The notes under the pieces: generated by a model
Told to the model about the DNA's origin: nothing
The model's database searches: none
What the model saw: only the letters and a program-made list of their open reading frames with translations
Program-made: the position numbers and the translations under genes
Source: Sinosporangium album
Lineage (GTDB): Bacteria > Actinomycetota > Actinomycetes > Streptosporangiales > Streptosporangiaceae
Length of the DNA: 64,000 nucleotides
NCBI RefSeq assembly: GCF_900100605.1
Contig: NZ_FNCN01000005.1
Coordinates: 162,828 to 226,827, forward strand
Reading direction: 5' to 3'
In this document: positions 28,782 through 40,810 of the stretch, one piece after another
Layout: each line of letters starts with the position of its first letter
Position numbering within the stretch: the first letter of the stretch is position 1

Positions 28782-29980
28782 CGGGGGAGTGGCCGGTGGC
28801 CGGGGAGACTTCAGTGGATGTGAGGACGTCGGTGACGTCGGTGCTGTTCGACCGCATCGGGCTGCTCTATACCGGCGACCCGGTCCGTGAGGAGATGACG
28901 GACGCGGCCGTGGTCGTCGAGGGAGGCCACGTGGCGTGGGTCGGGGAGTCCGCGGGCGCGCCCGCGGCCGACGAGCGCGTGGACGTCGGGGGTGGCTGCG
29001 TCCTGCCGGGGTTCGTGGACTCCCACGCCCATCTGGTGTTCGCCGGCGAGCGCAGCGCGGAGTTCGCGGCCCGGATGTCCGGCCGGCCGTACACCGCGGG
29101 CGGCATCCAGTCGACGGTGGCGGCGACGCGGGCGGCGGGGGACGAGGTGCTGGCGGCGCGGACGGCGGCCCTGGTGGGCGAGATGCTCGCGCAGGGCACG
29201 ACGACCGTGGAGATCAAGAGCGGCTACGGCCTGACGGTGGAGGACGAGCGGCGCTCCCTGGAGATCGCGTCGCGGTTCACCGGCGAGACGACGTTCCTGG
29301 GCGCGCATGTCGTGCCGAGGGGGATGGCGGCCGACGACTACGTGGGTCTGGTCACCGGGCCGATGCTTTCAGCGTGCGCGCCCCACGCGCGATGGGTGGA
29401 CGTGTTCTGCGAGCGGGGGGCGTTCGACGGCGAGCAGGCCAGGGAGATCCTCACGGCGGGGGTGAAGGCCGGCCTGGCGCCGAGGGTCCACGCGAACCAG
29501 CTCGGCCACGGGCCGGGGGTCCGCATCGCCTGCGAGGTCGGCGCCGCGTCGGCGGACCACTGCACGCATCTGACCGACGACGACGTCGAGGCGCTCGCCA
29601 TGTCCGAGACGGTGGCGACGCTCCTGCCGGGCGCGGAGTTCTCGACGCGCTCCCCGTATCCCGAGGCGCGGCGCCTGCTCGACGCGGGCGCGACGGTGGC
29701 GATCGCGACGGACTGCAACCCGGGCTCGTCGTATACGTCCTCGATGCCTTTCTGTATCGCGCTCGCCGTCCGGGAGATGCGGATGACCCCGCTGGAGGCC
29801 GTGCGGGCGGCGACGCGGGGCGGGGCGCGTGCGCTTCGCCGTACGGATGTGGGGGCGCTGACGCCGGGTTCGCGGGCCGATCTTGTTGTGTTGGACGCAC
29901 CTTCTTATGTGCACATCGCTTATCGTCCGGGGGTGCCATTGGTGCGACAGGTGTGGCGTTCGGGGGCGCGCGTGGCATAA
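28778..29980 (+). CDS. hutI: Imidazolonepropionase
   Basis: A 400-residue amidohydrolase that opens imidazolonepropionate to N-formimidoylglutamate. Motifs in order: [58 protein letters not shown] and [16 protein letters not shown]. The ATG overlaps the hutF stop. A slightly later GTG start is possible, since the first 15 residues are not family-like. It is the last gene of the hut unit, and 187 bp follow before the sigma factor. Confidence 0.96.
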   Translation: MTGEWPVAGETSVDVRTSVTSVLFDRIGLLYTGDPVREEMTDAAVVVEGGHVAWVGESAGAPAADERVDVGGGCVLPGFVDSHAHLVFAGERSAEFAARMSGRPYTAGGIQSTVAATRAAGDEVLAARTAALVGEMLAQGTTTVEIKSGYGLTVEDERRSLEIASRFTGETTFLGAHVVPRGMAADDYVGLVTGPMLSACAPHARWVDVFCERGAFDGEQAREILTAGVKAGLAPRVHANQLGHGPGVRIACEVGAASADHCTHLTDDDVEALAMSETVATLLPGAEFSTRSPYPEARRLLDAGATVAIATDCNPGSSYTSSMPFCIALAVREMRMTPLEAVRAATRGGARALRRTDVGALTPGSRADLVVLDAPSYVHIAYRPGVPLVRQVWRSGARVA

Positions 29981-30167
29981 CGCTCTGACCTGCTGATTCG
30001 TCGAAAGTCTCGATGGTCATCCTCCTCTGGTAGGAATCACAGACCGTTCTCCAGGCGTACTTTCTTCGGGAATCTTTGCCATGGTTCGTTCGTTGGCCCG
30101 GATTGAAAGCACAAGTTCGGGATATTGCGAAAAACGACCACAGCGGGCGGGAACGAGGTGCCAGGGG

Positions 30168-31106
<939 letters not shown>

Positions 31107-31118
31107 GCCAATCGAGAA

Positions 31119-31164
31119 AGCGGCCCCAAGCCCTTGAAGAGGGTTTGAGGCTGCTTTTTCTTTT
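31119..31164 (+). terminator. Intrinsic terminator after the sigma factor
   Basis: A 15-bp stem (31119-31133 with 31141-31155), one mismatch, loop TTGAAGA, followed by TTTTTCTTTT. This is the clearest classical rho-independent terminator in the window. It starts 12 bases after the sigma-factor stop. Confidence 0.92.
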
Positions 31165-31321
31165 GTGAGTACTTCGAAACGTCAGGGAAACACCCGGTAG
31201 CCGAGTTTCACGCATGTGAAACACGTGGTGTCGAGCCCTGAAACTCCCGAAGCGGACGCTGTGGAAACCCGGTCGCGATGTTCCCGGGCTCACAACCGAT
31301 GTGGAAGGAGGGCCGCCGCAT

Positions 31322-33075
<1,754 letters not shown>

Positions 33076-33135
33076 CCACAGCCCGGCCCCCGCCCGTCCA
33101 CCGGCCGGGCGGGCCGCTCGAAGGGAGGCGATCGG

Positions 33136-35544
33136 ATGATGAGAGGCGGCACCCGCTCGTTCGCGGCCGACCGCAAGGAGCGGACGGCCGAGCTCGACCG
33201 CTGGCTGACCGGGCTGTTCCGCGCCGCGTGCGCCGTGCCGTACGCCGCGACCGAGGCGATGCCGTACGCCGAGGCCGTGCCGAACGTGGCCGTACGGAAC
33301 ATGGCCGAAGCCGTGCCGACCGCGGCGACCGCGGAGGCCGAGGCCGTGCCGTACGCGGTGGCGGGGGGCGGGCGGCGCGCGGCCGTCCCGGGGCACGGGC
33401 GCGGCGGCGTCGCCCTCATGGCGGTGGGGAGCCTCGGGCGGGGCGAGCCCGCCCCCGGCAGCGACCTCGACCTGGTGCTGCTCCACGACGGACAGGACGG
33501 CATCGCGCGCCTCGCCGACGCCCTCTGGTATCCCGTCTGGGACTCCGGCGTCGGCCTCGACCACTCCGTGCGCACCGTCCACGAAGCCGTGAACGTGGCA
33601 CAGGAGGACCTGAAGGCCGTGCTCGGCCTCATCCAGGCCCGGCACATCGCCGGCGACCCGAATCTCACCAAGGCGGTCCGCGAGGCCGTCCTGGCCGACT
33701 GGCGGGCCGACTCCCGCCGCCGCCTCGCCGAACTGCGGGAAGCCGCCGACCACCGTGCCGCCGCCGCGGGCGGGGAGCTCGCCTTCCTCCTCGAACCCGA
33801 CCTCAAGGACGCCCGCGGCGGACTGCGCGACGTCCAGGCGATGCAGGCCGTCGCCGCCGCCTGGGTCGCCTCGGCCCCCGGGCCGCGCGTGCGGGAGGCG
33901 CACGAACTGCTCCTGGACGTACGGCACTGCCTGCACGTCGTCACCTCGCGCGTCACCTCGCGCGGCGCGGACCGGCTCGTCCTACAGGAGCAGGACGCTG
34001 TGGCCGAGGCGCTGGGTCTGCTCGACGCCGAGGCGCTGATGCGCCGCCTGGCGGAGGCCGGGCGGACCGTCGGCCACGCCCTGGAGGCCACCTGGCGCAC
34101 CGTCGACCGCGTGCTGCACGGCCCGGTGCCGCGGGGACGCCGCCCGCTCGCCGACGGCGTCGTGGAGCACGGCGGCGAGGTCGTGCTCGCCCGCGGCGTC
34201 GACCCGCGCAAGGATCCCACGCTCGTGCTGCGGGCCGCCGCGGCGGCGGCGGAGGCCGGGCTGCCGCTGGCGCACGCGACGACCGTGCTGCTCGCGGGGG
34301 AGGCGCCGCCCCTGCCCGTGCCATGGCCCGAGCGGGCCCGCGACGCGCTGGTGGCGCTGCTGGGCGCAGGCCGCGCCGCCGTGCCGGTGTGGGAGGAGCT
34401 CGACCAGGCCGGGCTGCTGGTGAGGATCATCCCCGACTGGGAACGCGTCCGCCACCGCCCGCAGCGCAATCCCATCCACAGGTTCACGGTAGACCGGCAC
34501 CTCGTCGAGACGGCGGTGGGTGCGGCGTCCTTCACGCGCGAGGTCGGCCGCCCCGACCTGCTGCTCATCGCGGCCCTCCTGCACGACATCGGCAAGGGGT
34601 GGCCCGGCGACCACTCGGCAGTCGGCGAGGTCGTCGTCCGCGACATCGGCACGCGGATGGGGCTGCCGCCCGCTGACGTGGAGACCTTGGCCGCCGTCGT
34701 GCGCCTGCATCTGCTGCTGCCCGAGACCGCGACGCGGCGCGACCTCGACGACCCGGTGACCGTGTCGCGGGTGGCCGAGGCGGTCGGCACGCGCGAGGTG
34801 CTCGACCTGCTGGCGGCGCTGGCCGTCGCCGACGGGAACGCCACGGGCCCGGCCGCCTGGAACTCGTGGAAGGCGTCGCTCGTCGCCGATCTGGTACGGC
34901 GGGTGCGTGCGGTGCTGGCGGGGGCGCCGCCCAAGCCCGCCCCGTCGCTGCCGCCGGAGGCGGCGGCGCTCGCCCGCCACGGGGGCTGTGCCGTACGTGT
35001 GAGGGGCGGAGCGGTCACCGTGGTGGCGCAGGACCGGCAGGGCCTGCTGTGGCGGGCGGCCGGGGTTCTGGCCGCGCACCGATTGCTCGTGCGGGCGGCG
35101 ACGGCGGCGTCGGCGGGGGACACGGCCGTCATCGAATTCGCGGTCGCGCCCGAATATGGTTCGCCGCCCGATCCGGCGACGCTGGAGGCCGATTTGCGCC
35201 TCGCCCTCGCGGGCCGTCTCGACATCGAACGGCGCCTTGCCGCCAAGGCCCGTTACGCGCGTCCTTCACGGGTGCCTGTCGCCCCGCCGAAGGTGACTTT
35301 AGTGGATGACGCCTCGGCTACGGCAACGGTTGTGGAGGTGCGTGCTCACGACCGTCCGGGCCTATTGTGGCGAATTGGCCGGGCTTTTGGTGAAAGCGCC
35401 CTTGACGTACGGGCCGCGCGCGTGGAGACTCTGGGCGCAGAGGCGGTTGACGTCTTCTATGTGGTGGACCGAACTGGCCGTCCGATCACCAACGAGGCGC
35501 AGCGAAGCCAGATTCGTGATCAGGTTCTTACGGCACTGAGATAA
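33136..35544 (+). CDS. glnD: [Protein-PII] nucleotidylyltransferase/adenylyl-removing enzyme
   Basis: An 802-residue GlnD. The nucleotidyltransferase motif GSLGRGEPAPGSDLDL is at about residues 98-113, with Asp110 and Asp112 as metal ligands. The HD domain motif LLHDIGKGWPGDHS is at about 480-494, and two ACT domains lie at about 625-700 and 728-800. In actinobacteria it adenylylates GlnK. ATG 33136 follows GGGAGG. Unusual: residues about 32-88 between the first helix and the nucleotidyltransferase core are a low-complexity Ala-, Val- and Pro-rich insert with repeated AVPYA-like motifs. Confidence 0.95.
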   Translation: MMRGGTRSFAADRKERTAELDRWLTGLFRAACAVPYAATEAMPYAEAVPNVAVRNMAEAVPTAATAEAEAVPYAVAGGGRRAAVPGHGRGGVALMAVGSLGRGEPAPGSDLDLVLLHDGQDGIARLADALWYPVWDSGVGLDHSVRTVHEAVNVAQEDLKAVLGLIQARHIAGDPNLTKAVREAVLADWRADSRRRLAELREAADHRAAAAGGELAFLLEPDLKDARGGLRDVQAMQAVAAAWVASAPGPRVREAHELLLDVRHCLHVVTSRVTSRGADRLVLQEQDAVAEALGLLDAEALMRRLAEAGRTVGHALEATWRTVDRVLHGPVPRGRRPLADGVVEHGGEVVLARGVDPRKDPTLVLRAAAAAAEAGLPLAHATTVLLAGEAPPLPVPWPERARDALVALLGAGRAAVPVWEELDQAGLLVRIIPDWERVRHRPQRNPIHRFTVDRHLVETAVGAASFTREVGRPDLLLIAALLHDIGKGWPGDHSAVGEVVVRDIGTRMGLPPADVETLAAVVRLHLLLPETATRRDLDDPVTVSRVAEAVGTREVLDLLAALAVADGNATGPAAWNSWKASLVADLVRRVRAVLAGAPPKPAPSLPPEAAALARHGGCAVRVRGGAVTVVAQDRQGLLWRAAGVLAAHRLLVRAATAASAGDTAVIEFAVAPEYGSPPDPATLEADLRLALAGRLDIERRLAAKARYARPSRVPVAPPKVTLVDDASATATVVEVRAHDRPGLLWRIGRAFGESALDVRAARVETLGAEAVDVFYVVDRTGRPITNEAQRSQIRDQVLTALR

Positions 35545-35666
35545 AATCCCCTACGTTGTCACCTTTGTAACGATTAAGTCCGTTTCACCTGGTAGTGGCT
35601 TATGCGTCGTGACCATGTGGTCGAATGAGCCCACTTGTGAACGAGGCTTGAGGGGTAGCGAGAGCG

Positions 35667-38600
35667 GTGACGACGGATACATCCGAAAGTGGCCGTGCCC
35701 GACGGGATCGCTCGAGGCGATCCTCGTCGCTGCAGCGTCTGGGACCACGCTTTTGGCGCGTGAGAACGCGTCTCGCGGTGCTTATTCTCGTGCCGACCGC
35801 GGTCGGCGTGTTCCTATCGGGAGCGAGGGTCGTCAGCTCCATCGACGGGGTCAACGACCACCGGCTCGCCGGACGCGCGGCCGAACAGGCAGGCCACCTG
35901 CGCGACCTCGCCCAGGCCCTCGGGCTTGAGCGCGACGCCGCACTGTGGTGGGACAGCGCCGGGCGCACGTCGGCCCACCTCAAAGTGAGTGACAGGGCCA
36001 GGGCGGACGTCGACCGCAAACTCGAGATCGTGCACGCCGACCTCGAACTCGTCGACCACACCTACGGCGACGACGTCACCACCATGGTGAAACAGGTCTT
36101 CGGCGACCTCGACGCCCTGGAGAACCTCCGCGAGACCAGGGACCCCGCCCGATACAGCTACCTCATCAGCGACCTCCTCAAGCTTCACGAGGAGCTGGAG
36201 CGGGTCACCGACGAACCCACCCTCCTGACCGGCATGCGCGGCCTGGTCGCCCTGGCCAAGGTGAAGGAGGAGGTGTCGGTGCAGCGGGTCAACATCCTGC
36301 TCGCCGACGACCGGCCCGAGTTCATCGACGAGGGCGACGTCGAACGCTTCGTCGCCGACCGCGCGCGCCAGGCCGACCGCATCGCCGACTTCGGGCACTG
36401 GGCGGGCGTCGAGGCCGCCGACAAGCTCATGAAGGCACTGGGCGACGAAGTCGTCTACCGGGTCGACGACGTCAAGAAGCAGGTCATCCAGACCGCAAGC
36501 GTGGCGGTGGCCACCAAGGAGCCCGCGAGGAGACTGCTCGGCGGCCGAGGCGAAGTCAAAGAGTGGTTCGAGGACAACACCAAGGTGATCGGCCTGGTCT
36601 CCGGCGTGGAGAAGGAGATCGCCGCCGATCTCCAGGCGAACGCCGACGCGCTCGCCGACGACGAGCAGCGCAACGCGCTGGTCGCCGGAGCCTCCATCCT
36701 CGCCCTGCTGGTGCTGGTGCTGCTCACGACCGTCCTCATCGCGCGTTCCCTGGTCTCGCCCCTGCGCCACCTGCGCAGCGAGGCGCTGGAGATCGCCGGC
36801 TTCCGCCTGCCCGACGTGGTCCGCAACCTCCGCCTGTCGAACGACGCCAAACCTCCGGTCGTCTCCCCCATCGAGCTGTCGACCGAGGACGAGATCGCCG
36901 AGGTCGCCCAGGCGTTCGACGAGGTACACCGGCAGGCCGTACGGCTCGCGGCCGAAGAGGCCGGACTCCGCAGCAACATCAACTCGATGTTCGTCAACCT
37001 GTCGCGCCGCACCCAGACGCTGGTCGAGCGGCAGATCGCCCTCATCGACCGCCTGGAGAAGGGCGAGCAGGACGGCGGACGCCTGTCCGACCTGTTTAAG
37101 CTCGACCACCTCGCCACCCGCATGCGCCGCAACAGTGAGAACCTCCTGGTCCTCGCCGGCCACGAGCACACCCGGCGGCGCAGCCAGCCGGCCAAGCTCG
37201 TCGACGTCGTGCGCGCCTCGCTGTCGGAGGTCGAGGACTACGAGCGGGTCCAGGTCAAGGTGCACCGCGCCACCGCCGTCATCGGGTCGACCGCCAACGA
37301 CATCGTCCACCTGGTCGCAGAGCTCGTCGAGAACGCCATCCAGTTCTCGCCCCGGCACACCCAGGTCCTGGTGGGAAGCAGCCTCATCGAAGGCGGCGCC
37401 GCCCTGCTGACCGTCGCCGACAGCGGCATCGGGATGACCCAGGAGGAACTCGCCGAGGCCAACCGGCGCCTGTCCGAGCCGCCGGTCGTCGACGTCTCGG
37501 TGTCGCGCCGCATGGGCCTGTTCGTGGTCGGCCGGCTGGCACTGCGCCACGGCATCCGCGTCCAGCTCCGCCCCGGCGAGGGCAGCGGCGTGGTCGCCAT
37601 GGTCCTGCTGCCGGCGAGCATCGTGGTCCAGCAGGGCAAGAACGCGCCGCAGGCGCCGCTCGGCGGCCGGGCCACGGCCATGGCGTCGTCCGCCTCGCGC
37701 GAGGGGACGCGGCCCTTCGGCGGCAGCACCACGGGCCCCTTCGCCGGTGAGACGTCCGGCGCGTTCAGCCGCGACGCGGCGCAGGCGCAGCCGTACGGCG
37801 GCTCCGGGGGCTCCGGCGCCCTCGGATTCCCTTCAGGCCCCCTGGAGTACCACTCCGGACCGCAGGACATGAGCGGGCTGTCACCGGGCTCCACCTCGGG
37901 CCCGCACCGGGTCCCCGGCACCACCACCGGCCCGCAGCCGATCCTTGGCGAGGCCGCGGGCTCCACCACCACCGGCGGGCTTCCCCGGCGCTCACCGCGG
38001 CAGAAGAACGGCGACACGGGTTCCTCCGCGGTGCCGTCCACGGCCTCCGGGTCGGACTCCGGCCTCTTCTCCCGGCCCGGAACCTCCGACTCAGGCGCGT
38101 ACCCCAATCCGGCGGTGTCCGACTCGGGCGGCTTCTCCCGGCACGGCGTGTCGGACTCCGGCGTGTACCCCAACCCCGCACTGTCCGACTCGGGTGCCTT
38201 CCCGATGCCCGGAACCTCCGACTCAGGTGCGTTCCCCAATCCGGCGGTGTCCGACTCGGGCGGCTTCCCGATGCCCGGGAGCTCCGACTCGGGCGCGTTC
38301 CGGCGGCCCGGCGCCTCCGACTCGGGCGGCTTCTCGCAGCCCGGCGTGTCGGACTCCGGCGTGTACCCCAACCCCGCACTGTCCGACTCGGGAACCTTTC
38401 CCACGTCGAGCGGCACCGGCGCCCACGCCCTGCCGACACACAGCGACAGCGGGCCGTTCCGCCTGGGCGGCGTGGCCGACACCGGAGGCCACCGGATTCC
38501 CGGCCCGGCCGACTCCGGGCCGTTCCGCCGTACGGCCGAGACCGGTGACACCGGCCAATCGGGCTTCTCGGCCTGGACGGCGGCGCCCGGCGGCGCCTAC

Positions 38601-39230
38601 GACAGCCGCGCCGACAGCGTGCGCCCCGGCGCCTACTACGACAGCGACCCCGACACGGCCTCGATGCCGGCCGTCGACCTGTCGCCGATGGAGAGCGAAG
38701 GGGAGTTCCTCCCCATCTTCGCTTCCGTGGAGTCCGCGTGGTTCCGCCGCGCCGACTCGGCCGACGGCGAGGAGGCTTCCGTCGGTGTCCCGGTCTCCGC
38801 GGGGGAGGCCGGGGCCACCCGGGCCGGCGCGGTCGGCCCTGTCGGTTCCGTCGGCGGGATCGGAGGGGTCGGAGCCGCTGCGAGAAGCCCGGAAGGCCGG
38901 CCCGCGACCGCGGAGCCCGCCGACGGCCGCGGCAGCGGCGAAACGTGGGAGACCGCGGCCGACGCCGGGTGGCAGGCCGCAGCCGCGGCGAGCCGGCCCA
39001 CCATGGGCGGCGTCACCGCGGCAGGGCTCCCCAAACGCACACCCAAGGCCAATCTCGTTCCCGGTACGGCGGCGCTTGGAGCGCCGACCCCCGTGCCGCA
39101 GGCGGCTCCTGTTTCGGCCGACCGCATGCGTGAGCGCATGTCAGGCTTTCAACAGGGGGTACGGCGAGGCCGCGCCGAAATACGTGAGGAGTCCGCCCAC
39201 CCCCGGGCGGAGGAGGAGGAGAACTCGTGA
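35667..39230 (+). CDS. cvnA: Conservon sensor kinase, NIT-domain type (CvnA), copy 1
   Basis: A 1187-residue membrane histidine kinase. One N-terminal span (about 36-56, RLAVLILVPTAVGVFL), then an extracytoplasmic helical NIT-type sensor to about 330, a second span (about 338-360) and HAMP. A dimerisation box [17 protein letters not shown] and an ATPase domain (about 530-660, with ELVENAIQFSPRHTQV and GIGMTQEELAEAN) follow. The C-terminal 500 residues are disordered, Gly/Ser/Pro-rich and contain 12 SDSG motifs. GTG 35667 is the start. Stop and cvnB start overlap. With roadblock, DUF742 and GTPase genes it forms a conservon signalling complex. Confidence 0.93.
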   Translation: MTTDTSESGRARRDRSRRSSSLQRLGPRFWRVRTRLAVLILVPTAVGVFLSGARVVSSIDGVNDHRLAGRAAEQAGHLRDLAQALGLERDAALWWDSAGRTSAHLKVSDRARADVDRKLEIVHADLELVDHTYGDDVTTMVKQVFGDLDALENLRETRDPARYSYLISDLLKLHEELERVTDEPTLLTGMRGLVALAKVKEEVSVQRVNILLADDRPEFIDEGDVERFVADRARQADRIADFGHWAGVEAADKLMKALGDEVVYRVDDVKKQVIQTASVAVATKEPARRLLGGRGEVKEWFEDNTKVIGLVSGVEKEIAADLQANADALADDEQRNALVAGASILALLVLVLLTTVLIARSLVSPLRHLRSEALEIAGFRLPDVVRNLRLSNDAKPPVVSPIELSTEDEIAEVAQAFDEVHRQAVRLAAEEAGLRSNINSMFVNLSRRTQTLVERQIALIDRLEKGEQDGGRLSDLFKLDHLATRMRRNSENLLVLAGHEHTRRRSQPAKLVDVVRASLSEVEDYERVQVKVHRATAVIGSTANDIVHLVAELVENAIQFSPRHTQVLVGSSLIEGGAALLTVADSGIGMTQEELAEANRRLSEPPVVDVSVSRRMGLFVVGRLALRHGIRVQLRPGEGSGVVAMVLLPASIVVQQGKNAPQAPLGGRATAMASSASREGTRPFGGSTTGPFAGETSGAFSRDAAQAQPYGGSGGSGALGFPSGPLEYHSGPQDMSGLSPGSTSGPHRVPGTTTGPQPILGEAAGSTTTGGLPRRSPRQKNGDTGSSAVPSTASGSDSGLFSRPGTSDSGAYPNPAVSDSGGFSRHGVSDSGVYPNPALSDSGAFPMPGTSDSGAFPNPAVSDSGGFPMPGSSDSGAFRRPGASDSGGFSQPGVSDSGVYPNPALSDSGTFPTSSGTGAHALPTHSDSGPFRLGGVADTGGHRIPGPADSGPFRRTAETGDTGQSGFSAWTAAPGGAYDSRADSVRPGAYYDSDPDTASMPAVDLSPMESEGEFLPIFASVESAWFRRADSADGEEASVGVPVSAGEAGATRAGAVGPVGSVGGIGGVGAAARSPEGRPATAEPADGRGSGETWETAADAGWQAAAAASRPTMGGVTAAGLPKRTPKANLVPGTAALGAPTPVPQAAPVSADRMRERMSGFQQGVRRGRAEIREESAHPRAEEEENS
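38050..38460 (+). repeat. SDSG tandem repeats in CvnA copy 1
   Basis: About a dozen imperfect units of roughly 30 bp (SDSG-x-F/Y plus 5-6 residues, such as PNPAV and RRPGA) lie in tandem. Whole blocks repeat at higher order, for example SDSGVYPNPALSDSG occurs twice. The repeats encode a likely disordered phospho-acceptor-rich linker before the C-terminus. Confidence 0.9.
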
Positions 39231-39652
39231 CCGTCCTGAGCCATGAGGCGCGAAGGTTCGACTGGCTGATCACGGAGTTCGTGCGTGGTACCCCCGGTGT
39301 CGCGCACGCGGTCGTCGTGTCCGCCGATGGGCTGTGCCTCGCCACCTCAGAAGGCTTCCCGCCTGACAGGGCCGACCAGTTGGCCGCCGTCTCCGCCGGA
39401 CTGCTCAGCCTCACCGTGGGGGCCGCGCGGGTCTTCGAAGGCGGGCAGGTCAACCAGACGGTCGTGGAGATGCAGCGCGGCCTGATGCTGGTCATGGCGA
39501 TCGGCGACGGATCCGTGCTCGCCCTCCTGGCAGCCCCCGACTGCGACATGGGGCTGGTGGCCTACCAGATGACGCTGCTGGTCGACCGGGCCGGCCAGGT
39601 CCTCACGCCCGCGCTGCGCGCGGAGCTCCAAGCGACGCGGGGCGGCCGATGA
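39227..39652 (+). CDS. cvnB: Roadblock/LC7-domain protein (CvnB), conservon 1
   Basis: A 141-residue roadblock fold protein, the second conservon component, thought to act as a GTPase-modulating partner of CvnD. Strong family strings are [34 protein letters not shown] and [17 protein letters not shown]. The GTG start overlaps the cvnA stop by 4 bp and has a GAGGAGGAGG site. It is nearly collinear with the CvnB of the second conservon. Confidence 0.95.
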   Translation: MTVLSHEARRFDWLITEFVRGTPGVAHAVVVSADGLCLATSEGFPPDRADQLAAVSAGLLSLTVGAARVFEGGQVNQTVVEMQRGLMLVMAIGDGSVLALLAAPDCDMGLVAYQMTLLVDRAGQVLTPALRAELQATRGGR

Positions 39653-39673
39653 ACGACATGACGGGAGTCGGCT

Positions 39674-40036
39674 GTGCTCGGTGACGACGGATCGGGGGAC
39701 GACGAGCCTCTCTTCCGTCCTTACGCTGTAACCGGTGGCCGCTCGGAGCCGCGCTACCATCTGGCGGTGGAGACTCTGGTTTCCTCGATGTCCATCCCAG
39801 ATGACGAGATGGCGCTGCTGACTCCGGAGCAGGAGGCCATAGTCATGCTATGCCGATCTTTCAGGTCGGTGGCCGAGATCTCCGCGTTGCTGAAGGTCCC
39901 GCTGGGGGTGGCCAGGGTGCTGGTGGCCGACATGGCGGACGAACACCTCGTCCGCCTCCACCAGCCTCGCCTCAGCCAGGGACATCCAGACCTCAACATG
40001 CTCGAAAGGGTGCTCAGTGGACTTCGCAGGCTCTAA
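39674..40036 (+). CDS. cvnC: DUF742 protein (CvnC), conservon 1
   Basis: A 120-residue DUF742 protein. It has the FRPYAVTGGR opening, a winged-helix-like core VAEISALLKVPLGVARVLVADM and the terminal LNMLERVLSGLRRL. GTG 39674 follows GGGAG. It overlaps cvnD by 20 bp in a different frame, exactly as in the second conservon. The biochemical role is unknown. Confidence 0.93.
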   Translation: MLGDDGSGDDEPLFRPYAVTGGRSEPRYHLAVETLVSSMSIPDDEMALLTPEQEAIVMLCRSFRSVAEISALLKVPLGVARVLVADMADEHLVRLHQPRLSQGHPDLNMLERVLSGLRRL

Positions 40037-40601
40037 CCATGGCGGCCTGACGTCGACCAAGATCGTGGTCGCGGGCGGGTTCGGCGTCGGCAAGACCACG
40101 TTCGTAGGCGCGGTGTCCGAGATCCTCCCACTCACCACAGAAGCCCTGATGACCGACGCGAGCGCCGGCATCGACGACCTCGCCCACACGCCGAACAAGT
40201 CGACCACCACCGTCGCCATGGACTTCGGCCGCGTCTCCCTGGACAGAGACCTCATCCTCTACCTCTTCGGAACTCCGGGCCAGCACCGGTTCTGGTTCAT
40301 GTGGGACGACATCGTCAAAGGCGCCATCGGCGCCGTCGTCCTCATCGACACCCGCCGACTGTCCGACAGCTTCCCCGCCATCGACTACTTCGAGGAGGCG
40401 CAGCTTCCCTTCGTCGTCGGCGTCAACGGGTGGGAAGGCCACTTCGTCCACCAGGAGGCCGAGGTCAGGGAGGCGCTGGCGCTCGCGCCGCACATCCCCA
40501 TCGTCCGCTGCGACGCGCGCAGCCGCGAGTCGGTCAAATCAACCTTGATCACACTCGTGGAGCACGTCGTGCGCGTCCGGGCGGCACACGTCCTGCTCTG
40601 A
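40017..40601 (+). CDS. cvnD: Conservon GTPase (CvnD), copy 1
   Basis: A 194-residue small GTPase of the MglA/Ras-like conservon class. The P-loop is GGFGVGKTT (residues 20-28) and G3 is FGTPGQHRF. The usual NKxD specificity motif is replaced by VNGWEG, as in its paralogue. Start GTG 40017 lies inside cvnC. It would associate with the CvnA/B/C proteins at the membrane and hydrolyse GTP to relay the signal. A strong hairpin follows 3 bases after the stop, closing the operon. Confidence 0.95.
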   Translation: MDFAGSNHGGLTSTKIVVAGGFGVGKTTFVGAVSEILPLTTEALMTDASAGIDDLAHTPNKSTTTVAMDFGRVSLDRDLILYLFGTPGQHRFWFMWDDIVKGAIGAVVLIDTRRLSDSFPAIDYFEEAQLPFVVGVNGWEGHFVHQEAEVREALALAPHIPIVRCDARSRESVKSTLITLVEHVVRVRAAHVLL

Positions 40602-40603
40602 TC

Positions 40604-40633
40604 GGTCCGGCGGCCCCCAGGGGCCGCCGGACC
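40604..40633 (+). terminator. Hairpin terminator of conservon 1
   Basis: GGTCCGGCGGCCCC and its exact complement GGGGCCGCCGGACC are separated by only CA, giving a very stable stem directly after the cvnD stop. No T-run follows. Confidence 0.6.
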
Positions 40634-40810
40634 ACGGCCGGGCCGGGCCCTCGCCGTACGGCGTCGCCAGGCCGCACACCCGCGCATCGCCGGGCCGCGT
40701 TCGGCACGCGGGCACCCGTGGGTTAGTCTGGCCGCCGTCGCCGTCTGGAAGCGGCCGACAGGTCGGCCGGAGCCCCGGCCGGGCGATGCTCAGAGGGGAC
40801 AGGGAAAACG

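Noticed and set aside
33080..33125. GC-rich hairpin between glnK and glnD as a terminator
   Set aside because: The stem is short and interrupted, no T-run follows, and glnD is expected in the same operon.
35814..37550. 578-residue minus-strand frame inside cvnA copy 1
   Set aside because: Antisense shadow of the kinase, with no independent motifs or ribosome site.
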